Below are positions 52,415 to 61,251 of a DNA stretch of 64,000 bases, piece after piece (the first letter of the stretch is position 1; every line of letters begins with the position of its first letter). The position numbers were made by a program, and so were the translations under genes. A model generated the notes under the pieces. The model made no database searches and was not told the DNA's origin. It saw only the letters and a program-made list of their open reading frames with translations. This stretch comes from Mycobacterium gastri. GTDB lineage: Bacteria > Actinomycetota > Actinomycetes > Mycobacteriales > Mycobacteriaceae. The stretch is taken from the NCBI RefSeq assembly GCF_002102175.1, contig NZ_LQOX01000103.1, forward strand, positions 1 to 64,000, given 5' to 3'.

Positions 52415-53187
52415 TGGGCATGTCGGATTCCGCACCCGCAGAAGACGTTTGGGCACCGTTGCGGGACACCACCCAGGCACGGATCGGACTTGGACGTGCG
52501 GGAAACTCGGTACCGACGCGGCACGTCCTAGAGTTCCAAGCCGCTCACGCCGCCGCGCGTGACGCCGTCCATGACCCGCTCAATGTCGACAGCCTCACCA
52601 AGCAAATCCGCGAAATCGACCTGGGCGCGCCACTGCAGGTGCAAAGTATGGCCACCTCACGAAGTGAGTACCTCCGCCGGCCCGACCTCGGTCGCAGCCC
52701 AAAAGATTTGTCCGCCGTACCGAAAACCGGCGCGGACATCGGCATCGTGCTCGCCGACGGGCTCTCACCCGCCGCGCTCACTAACCACGCGGTCGGCGTG
52801 GTTGAGGCGCTGGTCCGCGAATTCAACGGCCGGTATCGCATTGCCCCGCTGGTGATCGCAACCCAGGCGCGCGTCGCCCTCGGCGACCAGATTGGTCACG
52901 CCCTCGGGGTGAAAACACTGCTCGTGATCATCGGCGAACGCCCTGGACTATCGGTTACGGACAGTCTCGGCATCTACCTGACCCATATGCCGGCGCCAGG
53001 ACTCACCGACGCGGAGCGCAACTGCATCTCCAACATCCACCCGCCCGACGGCCTTGATTATCGAACGGCCGCGGCAACCGCTGCGGCGCTCATCTCGGAA
53101 GCCCGCAAACTTGGCCGCTCGGGTGTCGCCCTCAAAGACAACTCGCGCAACAAAGTGGTCGCCGGCGGCGTACTCAGTGTCGAATGA
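52414..53187 (+). CDS. eutC: ethanolamine ammonia-lyase small subunit EutC
   Basis: The 257-residue cobalamin-binding partner of EutB has TQARIGLGRAGNSVPTRHVL, EFQAAHAAARDAVHDPLN, YLRRPDLGRSPKDLSA, IVLADGLSPAALTNHAVGVV, QARVALGDQIGHALGVKTLL, VIIGERPGLSVTDSLGIYLT and CISNIHPPDGLDYRTAA. It ends two bases from the 3' end of the convergent CoxE-like gene. The start at 52414 is coupled to eutB; an ATG two codons later is possible. Confidence 0.94.
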   Translation: MGMSDSAPAEDVWAPLRDTTQARIGLGRAGNSVPTRHVLEFQAAHAAARDAVHDPLNVDSLTKQIREIDLGAPLQVQSMATSRSEYLRRPDLGRSPKDLSAVPKTGADIGIVLADGLSPAALTNHAVGVVEALVREFNGRYRIAPLVIATQARVALGDQIGHALGVKTLLVIIGERPGLSVTDSLGIYLTHMPAPGLTDAERNCISNIHPPDGLDYRTAAATAAALISEARKLGRSGVALKDNSRNKVVAGGVLSVE

Positions 53188-53189
53188 CT

Positions 53190-54407
53190 TCATCGGGCTG
53201 GCGTCCTGGCCAGCGCCAAGAGCAGCTGGCGCAATCCGGTCCGGGAATGTGCCGGCAGAAAAAGATCGCAATAGGGCAGCGCCACCGCCATCGAACCGGT
53301 CAGGGGCCGGAACTCCGCCGCCGCGGCGCGCGGGTTGAGCCAGATCAGCAGCTCGGCACGGCGACGCACCCGGGCCAGCGCGTGGTCCAGCACCTCGGGG
53401 GGATCGCTGTCCCAGCCATCGGAGGCGATGATGACCACCGCGCCGCGCAACGCATTACCGTAGGGCGGGGCCAACAGGGCGCCGACGCTGCGGCCGATGA
53501 ACGTGCCGCCGTAGCGGTCGGTCACCTTGGCATTGGCCCGTTGCAGCGCGACCTCGGCCGAGCGATGCGACAACACCGCGGTAAGCCGGGTCAGGGACGT
53601 CGAGAAGGCGAACACCTCGGGCCGGATTCCCGCCTGGCGCAGCGCTGCGGCTCGCATCAGATGCAGATAGATCGCGGCGTAGGGCTGCATCGACCGGCTC
53701 ACATCGCAGACCAGCACAATCCGCCGCGGTCGGCGGCGCGGCCTGCTACGCGCCAGCAGCATCGCCTCCCAGCCGGTCGACCGAGACGCGTTCATGGTCG
53801 CGCGCAGGTCGATGCGCTTGCCGTGTCGGCTGGACTCCAACCGCAGGCTGCGCCGACGCGGCCAGCGTTGCACCGCGGTCTCCAGCCAAGTCCCGAGCAG
53901 CCTCAGGTCGTCGGGATCGAACCGCTCGAACGGTTCGTCGGCCAGGGCAGCGATGCGGCTGGGCAGGTACTGCGGCAGCTGGACACTGGGGCCGCGGGCG
54001 CCGGTCTCCTCGGTGCTGGTCCGGGTGGCCCAGGGCACACCGTCGGCGCCGCCGCCGGATCGGCTGCCGGCGCGGTGCACGGTCCCGGCCGCGGGGGTGC
54101 GGGGGCCACCGAGCGGTAGCGACGGCGCGGGCGGCCCGGCGGCATCAACGTCGACGGCGCCGAACACCGTGGTAAACACCGCATCGAAGGCGACGAGATC
54201 TTCCATCCGGTTCACCAGGGTCAACCGGGCGGCCCAGTACAGCGTCGCCGCGGCGTGCGGCCCCAGCTGGCGCAACGCCTGCACGAAACTTGCTGGGCCG
54301 CTTGCGGATACGTGGACCCCAGCGCTGCGCAGCCGTGCCACCATGGCGGCCGCGAACGCCGCCAGATCGACGCCCCGCAACAACGGCGTGTCGATGGGCG
54401 TGTTCAT
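53190..54407 (-). CDS. VWA-domain protein, CoxE-like (Rv0368c-like)
   Basis: This 405-residue protein has a C-terminal von Willebrand A domain with the metal site DVSRSM (IVLVCDVSRSMQPYAA), a GGTFIGRS segment and VVIIASDGWDSDPP, and an N-terminal helical part. CoxE proteins work with the MoxR-type ATPase CoxD to mature the copper-sulfur-molybdenum site of CO dehydrogenase. It is the last gene of the cox unit and follows coxG by four bases. Confidence 0.88.
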   Translation of the reverse strand: MNTPIDTPLLRGVDLAAFAAAMVARLRSAGVHVSASGPASFVQALRQLGPHAAATLYWAARLTLVNRMEDLVAFDAVFTTVFGAVDVDAAGPPAPSLPLGGPRTPAAGTVHRAGSRSGGGADGVPWATRTSTEETGARGPSVQLPQYLPSRIAALADEPFERFDPDDLRLLGTWLETAVQRWPRRRSLRLESSRHGKRIDLRATMNASRSTGWEAMLLARSRPRRRPRRIVLVCDVSRSMQPYAAIYLHLMRAAALRQAGIRPEVFAFSTSLTRLTAVLSHRSAEVALQRANAKVTDRYGGTFIGRSVGALLAPPYGNALRGAVVIIASDGWDSDPPEVLDHALARVRRRAELLIWLNPRAAAAEFRPLTGSMAVALPYCDLFLPAHSRTGLRQLLLALARTPAR

Positions 54408-54411
54408 CTTG

Positions 54412-55047
54412 TCAGCGCCGCCGGCGCAGCACCCAGAGCAGCACCAGCACGGCCGTCACCGCCAGCGCCACCGCAGCGTACTTCTTCAGCCGGTCGGCGC
54501 CGGCGAGCTCCAGCAGGTCGATCGGAGCGGGCTCGGCGGCGGCAGGGCCTGCTGAGCGCGCGGGGCCGGCCGCGGGCTCAGGGCCGGTCGCGGTTGCCGG
54601 GCCCGTCGCCGCGAGTTCGGCTTCCAGCGAATCGACGAACTGGCTCAGCAACTTCTCCGAGACCTGCTGCAGCATTCCGCTGCCGAATTGGGCCAGCTTG
54701 CCGACGACCTTCAGGTCGGTGTCGACGGTCACCTGGGTACGCTCACCCGCCTCGTGCAGCCGGGCGGTGACGGTGGCGGCCGCGTTGCCGGTGCCCCGGG
54801 CTTCCTTGCCTTTGGCGTCGATCACCGCGCGGTGCTGGTCGCGGTCCTGCTCGACGAAATGCACCTTGCCACTAAATTCGCTGGTCACCGGGCCCACCTT
54901 GACCTTGACCTTGCCCAGGTAGTCGTCGCCGTCGTGGCCGGTCAGTTGCGCCCCGGGCATCAGCGGGATCACCTTCTCGAGATCGCATAACACGTCCCAG
55001 GCCTGTTCGATCGGGGCGCTGACGCTGAACTCGTTGGCGATCTTCAT
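54412..55047 (-). CDS. CoxG-like SRPBCC protein (Rv0369c-like)
   Basis: This 211-residue protein has an SRPBCC domain (MKIANEFSVSAPIEQAWDVL, CDLEKVIPLMPGAQLTG, TVDTDLKVVGKLAQFGSGML, QQVSEKLLSQFV) of the CoxG type, a Pro/Ala-rich linker, and a single C-terminal hydrophobic segment with a basic end (VLVLLWVLRRRR). CoxG proteins are thought to anchor CO dehydrogenase to the membrane or to carry quinone. The ATG at 55047 has GAGAGGACC upstream. Confidence 0.9.
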   Translation of the reverse strand: MKIANEFSVSAPIEQAWDVLCDLEKVIPLMPGAQLTGHDGDDYLGKVKVKVGPVTSEFSGKVHFVEQDRDQHRAVIDAKGKEARGTGNAAATVTARLHEAGERTQVTVDTDLKVVGKLAQFGSGMLQQVSEKLLSQFVDSLEAELAATGPATATGPEPAAGPARSAGPAAAEPAPIDLLELAGADRLKKYAAVALAVTAVLVLLWVLRRRR

Positions 55048-55060
55048 GCTGCGGGTCCTC

Positions 55061-55936
55061 TCATGTCCGGCTGCACTCGGTGAAAGCGGTGTACGCGTCA
55101 CGAATCAGCGTACGGTCATCGGGTGTCTTGGCCAGCGCCCCCAGGCTGGCGAGCGCGCCCGGGTCCACCAGATCCGCGACACCCAGCGACACCAGGGCCG
55201 CCACCCAGTCGATGGTCTCGGCCACGCCGGGCGGCTTGTCCAGGTCGAGATCGCGGGTGCGGCCGACGAATTGGGTGGCACGCTGGATCAGCGGCGCGGT
55301 GGCCCCGGGCACCGTCCGGCGGACGATCGCGGCGGCCCGGGCCGGCTCCGGGTAGTCGATCCAGTGGTACAGACAGCGCCGCCGCAGCGCGTCGTGCAGG
55401 TCCCGGCTGCGGTTGGAGGTGAGCACCGCGACCGGCGGCCGCTGCGCGACGAAGGTGCCCAACTCCGGGACGGTGACGGCGGATTCGCCGAGGAATTCCA
55501 GCAGCAGCGCCTCGAATTCGTCATCGGCCCGGTCGATCTCGTCGATCAGCAGCACCGGTGGGGTCGGGCCGCGATGGCGGACACAGCGCAGGATCGGCCG
55601 GTCCACCAGGTAGGCCTCGGTGTAGAGATCTGCCTCCTGAATACCGGTGCCCTGCGCTTCGGCGAGCCGGATGGCCAGCAGCTGACGTTGGTAGTTCCAG
55701 TCATACAGCGCCTCGCTCGCGGTCAGCCCCTCATAACACTGCAGCCGTACCAGTGTTGTATCCAGCACCGCGGCAAGGGTTTTGGCGGCCGTCGTCTTGC
55801 CGACGCCGGGTTCGCCCTCCAGCAGCAGCGGTCTGCCGAGGGTGACCGCGAGATAGATCGCCGAGGCGGTCCCCATGTCGAGCAGGTAGTTGTGCGCGTC
55901 GAACCGGTGGACGACGTCGTCGGGGTCGGTGAACAT
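55061..55936 (-). CDS. MoxR-family AAA ATPase, CoxD-like (Rv0370c-like)
   Basis: This 291-residue ATPase has Walker A GEPGVGKTTAAKTLAAVL, Walker B VLLIDEIDRADDEFEALLLE, TVPELGTFVAQRPPVAVLTS with sensor 1, and RRRCLYHWIDYPEPARAA. In CO-oxidising bacteria CoxD, together with CoxE, inserts or remodels the CO dehydrogenase active site. The ATG at 55936 overlaps the stop of the MobA-like gene as TGATG; the frame to 56047 lies within that gene. Confidence 0.92.
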   Translation of the reverse strand: MFTDPDDVVHRFDAHNYLLDMGTASAIYLAVTLGRPLLLEGEPGVGKTTAAKTLAAVLDTTLVRLQCYEGLTASEALYDWNYQRQLLAIRLAEAQGTGIQEADLYTEAYLVDRPILRCVRHRGPTPPVLLIDEIDRADDEFEALLLEFLGESAVTVPELGTFVAQRPPVAVLTSNRSRDLHDALRRRCLYHWIDYPEPARAAAIVRRTVPGATAPLIQRATQFVGRTRDLDLDKPPGVAETIDWVAALVSLGVADLVDPGALASLGALAKTPDDRTLIRDAYTAFTECSRT

Positions 55937-56511
55937 CACGATGTCACCAGCCGCCGGTAGTCGTCCCAGGTGTCCACGTCGAGCGGCACCGAACCGTCGA
56001 CCGTGAGTTCGCGCACCTGGTGCCGGCCCGACTCCATCAGCTTCCACACCCCCTTGTCGCCGTGCAGTTGCGCCAGCTCACCGAAGATGTTGCGGCCCAG
56101 CCAGAATGGATGTCCGATGCCGTCGGCGTAGCGGCACACCATGATCTCGGCGGCCGGTCCCTCGGTCGCCAGCTGCCGCAGCGTCGCGCGATCCACGCCC
56201 GGCTGGTCGCCCAGCATCAACACGATGCCGGCGGCCTGCGGGTCCACCCGTTGCAGTGCCTCCCGCAGCGACGCCGAACACCCGGCCCCGTGGTCGTCAA
56301 CGACCACCACGTCGACCCCGGCCAGCGGCACCGTGTCACGCACCTTCGCGGCCGCGCCGCCCAGCGTGACGATCAGCTGGTCGAATCCGGCGCCGCGAGC
56401 GACCTCCAGGGTCGCCCCCAGCAGCGTCGTATTCCGGTATGGCAGCAGCTGTTTGGGCGTGCCCAGCCGTCGGGAACTGCCGGCGGCCAGCACGACACCG
56501 GTGACCGTCAT
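55936..56511 (-). CDS. MobA-like/molybdopterin nucleotidyltransferase (Rv0371c-like)
   Basis: This 191-residue protein has the nucleotidyltransferase start MTVTGVVLAAGSSRRLGTPK QLLPY, GCSASLREALQ, GIVLMLGDQPGV and GIGHPFWLGRNIFGEL. It resembles MocA, which adds CMP to the molybdenum cofactor to give the cytosine dinucleotide form used by CO dehydrogenase. The start overlaps the stop of the XdhC gene as ATGA. Confidence 0.9.
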   Translation of the reverse strand: MTVTGVVLAAGSSRRLGTPKQLLPYRNTTLLGATLEVARGAGFDQLIVTLGGAAAKVRDTVPLAGVDVVVVDDHGAGCSASLREALQRVDPQAAGIVLMLGDQPGVDRATLRQLATEGPAAEIMVCRYADGIGHPFWLGRNIFGELAQLHGDKGVWKLMESGRHQVRELTVDGSVPLDVDTWDDYRRLVTS

Positions 56512-57383
56512 CCGGCCGGCCGGTTTGCGAACGCGGCACGGCATCCCGAACCGCAGAACCAGTAGTCGCTGCCTTCTCGCCGCAGGTGCTCGGTCGTGGG
56601 CCCGACGGTCACCGTCATGCCGCATACCGGGTCGACCGCCTGGCGCGGCGCGGTTGCGGGCGCGCTCAAATTGCCCTTGCGCAGCGCCGCGATAAGCTCG
56701 GCGGCGATCGACACCGCGATCTCCGCCGGGGTCTTGGCGCCGATCGGCAAGCCGACCGGCGTGTGGATGCGGGCCCGCTCGGCCTCGGACAGGTCGAGCG
56801 AGCTCAGGATCGAGGCGCCGCGGACCTTGCTCGCCACCAGGCCGATATACCCGACGCCGTTATCCAGTGCGGCACGGATGGTTTCGGCCTCCGGCCCGCC
56901 GTGGCTGGCGATCACGACGGCGGTCGGCAAGGCGGTGGCATCACCCCGCTCAGTGTCGCGTCGCGCGTCGTACCCGAGCACGCCGCACAGCTGGATCAGC
57001 GCGTCGGCGATCGGCGTGGTGCCGTAGACCCGGATCAGCGGCGCCGGCAACTGCGGGGTCAAGAAGATCTCCAGGGCCCCGCCGGACAAACACGGGTTGA
57101 CCACCACGCAGGCGCCGGGCGCTTCCGGGAAGTGCACGTCGCCGTCGGGAAGCACCCGCAGCAGCACGCTTTCACCGGCCTGCAATGCGCCCAGCGCCGC
57201 CTTACGGACCGAGTTCTGCGCGCACTGGCCGCCGACAAAGCCTTCAATGGTGCCGTCCGCCAACAGTATTGCCTCGTCTCCCGGATAGGCGGAGGCGGGC
57301 GGCTGGGCCCGCACCACGGTCGCGTGCACGAACGGTGTCCGTGCCGCCAGTAGTTGCTGAGCCCGTTCACTGATGGTCATCAT
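56508..57383 (-). CDS. XdhC-family protein with C-terminal YHS domain (Rv0372c-like)
   Basis: This 291-residue protein has an XdhC N-terminal region (FVHATVVRAQPPASAYPGDE, TIEGFVGGQCAQNSVRKAAL), a Rossmann-like C-terminal part (AVVIASHGGPEAETIRAALD, GVGYIGLVASKVRGASILSS, PVGLPIGAKTPAEIAVSIAA) and a short YHS domain with Cys residues (VDPVCGMTV and YWFCGSGCRAAF). XdhC proteins bind and sulfurate the molybdenum cofactor before insertion. The start (ATG at 57383, or 57380) lies close behind coxL. Confidence 0.9.
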   Translation of the reverse strand: MMTISERAQQLLAARTPFVHATVVRAQPPASAYPGDEAILLADGTIEGFVGGQCAQNSVRKAALGALQAGESVLLRVLPDGDVHFPEAPGACVVVNPCLSGGALEIFLTPQLPAPLIRVYGTTPIADALIQLCGVLGYDARRDTERGDATALPTAVVIASHGGPEAETIRAALDNGVGYIGLVASKVRGASILSSLDLSEAERARIHTPVGLPIGAKTPAEIAVSIAAELIAALRKGNLSAPATAPRQAVDPVCGMTVTVGPTTEHLRREGSDYWFCGSGCRAAFANRPAG

Positions 57384-57386
57384 GGT

Positions 57387-59795
57387 CTAAATCGGCGGTC
57401 TGGCGCGGCCTTGCATGGCTTCCCAGACCCGCGACGGTGTCAGCGGCATGTCGGCGTGGCGAACTCCGAACGGCGCCAACGCATCCACCACCGCGTTCAC
57501 CACTGCGGGCGGGGATCCGACGGTGGCCGACTCGCCGATGCCCTTGGCGCCGATCGGGTGATGCGGTGACGGCGTGACGGTGTGGCCGGTCTCCAGGTGC
57601 GGCACCTCGAGCGCGGTCGGGATCAGGTAGTCCATCAGCGAGCCGCCCAGGCAGTTGCCGTCCTGGTCGAAGGCGATCATCTCCATCAGCGCCATCCCGA
57701 TTCCGTCGACGACACCGCCGTGCACCTGGCCCTCGATGATCATCGGGTTGATCCGGGTGCCGCAGTCATCCACGGCCAGAAAGCGGCGCACCTTGACCAC
57801 GCCGGTGCCCGGATCGACGTCCACCACACAGAAATACGCGCCGTAGGGGTAGGTCAGGTTCGACGGGTTGTAGCACACCTCGGCGTCCAGCCCGCCCTCG
57901 ATACCCTCCGGCAGATCACCGGCGCCGTGGGCACGCATCGCGATGTCGGCGATAGTCACCGACGCCGACGGGTCACCCTTGACGTGGAACTTGCCCTTCT
58001 CCCACTCCAGGTCGGCCACCGAGACTTCCAGCATGCCCGAGGCGATGATCTTGGCCTTGTCGCGCACCTTGCGAGCCACCAACGCCGCGGCCCCACCCGA
58101 CACCGGGGTCGAGCGGCTACCATAAGTGCCCAGCCCGAACGGGGTCTGGTCGGTGTCGCCGTGCACCACCTCGATATCGTCGGGCGGGATGCCCAGCTCC
58201 TCCGCGACGATCTGCGCGAACGTCGTCTCATGACCCTGGCCCTGCGTCTGAACCGAAAGCCGCACAACGGCTTTGCCCGTCGGATGCACCCGCAGCTCGC
58301 AGCCGTCGGCCATGCCGAGGCCGAGGATGTCCATGTCCTTGCGCGGCCCGGCGCCCACGGCCTCGGTGAAGAACGACATGCCGATGCCCATCAGCTCGCC
58401 TTGTTGCCGTCTGCGCCGTTGTTCCTCGCGTAACGCGTCGTAGCCGATCATGTCCATGGCCTTGCGCATGGTGGCCTCGTAGTCGCCCGAGTCGTACACC
58501 CAGCCGGTCTTGGTGGTGTACGGGAATTGCTCGGGCTTCAACAGATTTCGCAGCCGCAGCTCGGCCGGGTCCATCTTCAGCTCGTAGGCCAGACAGTCCA
58601 CCAGCCGCTCGACGAAATACACCGCCTCGGTGATCCGGAACGAGCACGCATAGGCCACCCCGCCGGGCGCCTTGTTGGTGTACACCGCCGTCATGTGGCA
58701 GTAGGCGGCTTCCAGGTCGTAGCTGCCGGTGAACACCCCGAAGAAACCGGCCGGGTACTTCGTCGGCGCCGCCTGGCCGTTGAACGCGCCGTGGTCGGCC
58801 AGCACGTTGGACCGCAATGCCAGGATCTTGCCGTCCTTGGTGGCCGCGATCTCGCCGACCATGATGTAGTCGCGCGCGAAGCTGGTGGAGGTCAGGTTCT
58901 CGCTGCGGTCCTCCATCCACTTGACGGGCTTGCCCAGCAGCAGCGAGCCGACGATCGCGCACACATAGCCCGGGTAGATCGGCACCTTGTTGCCGAACCC
59001 GCCGCCGATGTCGGGCGAGATGACCCGGATCTTGTGTTCGGGAAGCCCCGCGACCAACGCATACAGCGTCCGGTGGGCGTGTGGTGCCTGCGACGTGGTC
59101 CACAGCGTCAGCTTTCCGCTGACCGGATCCAAATCGGCTACCGCACCGCAGGTTTCCATCGGAGCCGGGTGCACCCGCGGATAGACCATCTCCTGCTTAA
59201 CGACGACGTCGGCCGTGGCGAAGACAGCCTCGGTGGCGGCCGCGTCGCCGGTCTCCCAGTCGAAGATGTGGTTGTCCTGCTTGCCCTCCAGGTCGCTGCG
59301 GATCACCGGCGCATCGGGATCGAGCGCCTTGCGGACGTCGACAACCGGATCCAGCGGGTCGTACTCGACGTCGATCAGCTCCAGCGCATCGCGGGCCGAA
59401 TACCGGTCGGCGGCAACGACGAACGCCACCTCCTGCCCCTGGAAGCGCACCTTGTCGGTGGCCAGCACGGCTTGCACGTCGCCCGCCAGCGTCGGCATCC
59501 AGGCCAGGCCCTTCTCGGCCAGGTCGGCACCGGTGACCACCGCCTTGACCTTCGGATGGGCCAAGGCCGCAGTGGTGTCGATGCTGACGATGCGGGCGTG
59601 CGCATAGGGGGAGCGCAGAATCGCCAGGTGCAGCATGCCGGGCAGCGTGACGTCGTCGACGTAGGTGCCGCGGCCGCGGATAAAACGCGGGTCCTCCTTG
59701 CGCAGCATCCGACCGTGGCCGCAAGGCTTCTGGTCGTTGTCAACTGTGTCTTCGGGTGAGGGCGGGCGAGATGCCCCCTCTTTAAAGGTGGTCAT
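57387..59795 (-). CDS. coxL: carbon monoxide dehydrogenase large subunit CoxL, form I
   Basis: The 802-residue molybdenum subunit contains AYACSFR at about 381-387 with Cys384 as the predicted Cu/Mo-bridging residue. This is the form I signature AYxCSFR of true aerobic CO dehydrogenases; form II enzymes have AYRGAGR. Other landmarks are PDIGGGFGNKVPIYPGYVCA, TQGQGHETTFAQIVAEELGI, GDTDQTPFGLGTYGSRSTPV and GAKGIGESATVGSPPAVVNA with the catalytic Glu. It oxidises CO to CO2 and passes electrons through CoxS and CoxM to the respiratory chain. The ATG at 59795 overlaps the coxS stop as ATGA. It matches Rv0373c. Confidence 0.96.
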   Translation of the reverse strand: MTTFKEGASRPPSPEDTVDNDQKPCGHGRMLRKEDPRFIRGRGTYVDDVTLPGMLHLAILRSPYAHARIVSIDTTAALAHPKVKAVVTGADLAEKGLAWMPTLAGDVQAVLATDKVRFQGQEVAFVVAADRYSARDALELIDVEYDPLDPVVDVRKALDPDAPVIRSDLEGKQDNHIFDWETGDAAATEAVFATADVVVKQEMVYPRVHPAPMETCGAVADLDPVSGKLTLWTTSQAPHAHRTLYALVAGLPEHKIRVISPDIGGGFGNKVPIYPGYVCAIVGSLLLGKPVKWMEDRSENLTSTSFARDYIMVGEIAATKDGKILALRSNVLADHGAFNGQAAPTKYPAGFFGVFTGSYDLEAAYCHMTAVYTNKAPGGVAYACSFRITEAVYFVERLVDCLAYELKMDPAELRLRNLLKPEQFPYTTKTGWVYDSGDYEATMRKAMDMIGYDALREEQRRRRQQGELMGIGMSFFTEAVGAGPRKDMDILGLGMADGCELRVHPTGKAVVRLSVQTQGQGHETTFAQIVAEELGIPPDDIEVVHGDTDQTPFGLGTYGSRSTPVSGGAAALVARKVRDKAKIIASGMLEVSVADLEWEKGKFHVKGDPSASVTIADIAMRAHGAGDLPEGIEGGLDAEVCYNPSNLTYPYGAYFCVVDVDPGTGVVKVRRFLAVDDCGTRINPMIIEGQVHGGVVDGIGMALMEMIAFDQDGNCLGGSLMDYLIPTALEVPHLETGHTVTPSPHHPIGAKGIGESATVGSPPAVVNAVVDALAPFGVRHADMPLTPSRVWEAMQGRARPPI

Positions 59796-60268
59796 GACTC
59801 GGCCTTTGCGGTCTGGTGCTGGGCGGCCCATTGGATGGAGCGCACGATTGTCGTGTATCCGGTGCACCGGCAGATCTGCCCGGAGATCGCCTCCCGGATG
59901 GTCTGCTCGTCGGGATTGGGGTTGCGGTCCAGCAGGGCCCGGGCGGTGATCATCATTCCCGGTGTGCAAAAGCCGCATTGCAACCCGTGGCAGCGCATAA
60001 ACCCTTCTTGCACCGGGTCGAGTGATCCGTCAACGGCCAAGCCCTCCACGGTCCGCACGCTGTGCCCGGATGCCATGACGGCCAGCATCGTGCACGACTT
60101 CACCGGGACGCCGTCGACGTCGACCACGCAGGTTCCACAGTTGCTGGTGTCACAGCCCCAGTGAGTTCCGGTGAGCCCCAACTGATCCCGGAGGAAATGC
60201 ACCAGCAGCATCCGGGGTTCGACCTCGGCGGTGACCTGTTCGCCGTTGACGGTCATGGTTACCTGCAT
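59792..60268 (-). CDS. coxS: carbon monoxide dehydrogenase small iron-sulfur subunit CoxS
   Basis: This 158-residue protein carries two [2Fe-2S] clusters: Cys39, Cys44, Cys47 and Cys59 (GCDTSNCGTC and KSC) in the ferredoxin-like domain, and Cys98, Cys101, Cys133 and Cys135 (CGFC and CRC) in the C-terminal helical domain. It transfers electrons from CoxL to CoxM. The stop overlaps coxL. A MIRU-like repeat lies between it and coxM. Confidence 0.96.
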   Translation of the reverse strand: MQVTMTVNGEQVTAEVEPRMLLVHFLRDQLGLTGTHWGCDTSNCGTCVVDVDGVPVKSCTMLAVMASGHSVRTVEGLAVDGSLDPVQEGFMRCHGLQCGFCTPGMMITARALLDRNPNPDEQTIREAISGQICRCTGYTTIVRSIQWAAQHQTAKAES

Positions 60269-60293
60269 GGGCTTGCTCCTTTCTGGTGGCGAC

Positions 60294-60330
60294 CCGCCGC
60301 GCCCGGCTCCGCCGCGCTTGCGATCGCCAC
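60294..60330 (-). repeat. MIRU-like repeat between coxM and coxS
   Basis: On the minus strand the sequence reads GTGGCGATCGCAAGCGCGGC followed by GGAGCCGGGCGCGGCGGGTC and GCCACC. It shares the core with the repeats in pta at 23926-24045. It begins directly at the coxM stop (CTAGTGGCGATCGC), so it fills most of the 61-base coxM-coxS gap. Placement at a stop codon inside an operon is typical of MIRU-type elements. Confidence 0.8.
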
Positions 60331-61220
60331 TAGTTCCCTTCCGGCTCAGGGATGTTGCGCACCCGCTCGGTCGCGGTGCGCAGCGTGCGGATGGTTAATT
60401 CGGAAGCCAAGTGCCGCTTGTACTCGGCGGTGCCGCGAACATCGGTTACCGGATCGCAGGCTTGGCTTGCTTGCCGGCCCGCCTCGGCGAAGGTTTCTTC
60501 GGTGACAGGGCGACCCACCAAGGCCTGGGAAAGCTCTGCGAGCGCTGTCCTATTGGGATTCACCGCGGTGAGGCCCACCCGCGCGGCAGCTATGGTGTCG
60601 CCGTCGAGGGTGATCGACGCACCGGCCGCGGTGACGGCCCAATCACCAACCCGCCGTTCAACTTTCGCATAGGCGCTGGAGGTGTTGTGCCGCACCGGGA
60701 TTCGTACCTCGACCAGGATCTCGTTGTGCGCCAACGCGGTCTCGTATGGTCCCACCATGAAGTCGTCGATCGCTATCTCACGCTCGCCCGACGGCCCCCG
60801 CGCCAGGCACACCGCGTTCAGCACCGTGCACACCGTCGACAGGTCCTCGGCCGGATCGGCCTGACACAGCGAACCGCCCAGGGTGCCGCGGTTGCGGACC
60901 ACCGGGTCGGCGATCACGCGTTCGGCATCACGGAAGATCGGGCACACCGCCGCCAGCCGGTCCGACTCCAGGATCTCGCGGTGCCGGGTCATGGCGCCGA
61001 TGCGAGCCAGGGTCGGGTCGGTGATCACGTATCCGAGTTCGGGCGCCAGGTCGTTGATGTCGACCAGATACTCCGGGTTGGCGATGCGCAGCTTCATCAT
61101 CGGCAGCAGGCTGTGGCCGCCGGCGACCACTCGCGCCCCCTCCCCCAACCGATCCAGTAATCCGATGGCGTGGTCGACGCTGGTCGCACGCTCGTATTCA
61201 AAGGGCCCAGGTACTTGCAT
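60330..61220 (-). CDS. coxM: carbon monoxide dehydrogenase medium FAD subunit CoxM
   Basis: This 296-residue flavoprotein has the FAD motifs ARVVAGGHSLLPMMKLRIAN and RNRGTLGGSLCQADPAEDL, plus a C-terminal ferredoxin-type domain (GDWAVTAAGASITLDGDTIA). It accepts electrons from CoxS and delivers them to quinone. It is upstream of coxS in the order coxM-coxS-coxL and matches Rv0375c. Confidence 0.94.
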   Translation of the reverse strand: MQVPGPFEYERATSVDHAIGLLDRLGEGARVVAGGHSLLPMMKLRIANPEYLVDINDLAPELGYVITDPTLARIGAMTRHREILESDRLAAVCPIFRDAERVIADPVVRNRGTLGGSLCQADPAEDLSTVCTVLNAVCLARGPSGEREIAIDDFMVGPYETALAHNEILVEVRIPVRHNTSSAYAKVERRVGDWAVTAAGASITLDGDTIAAARVGLTAVNPNRTALAELSQALVGRPVTEETFAEAGRQASQACDPVTDVRGTAEYKRHLASELTIRTLRTATERVRNIPEPEGN

Positions 61221-61251
61221 GCGCCCAGTGTCAGCCGCTGCTCGACGAGCG

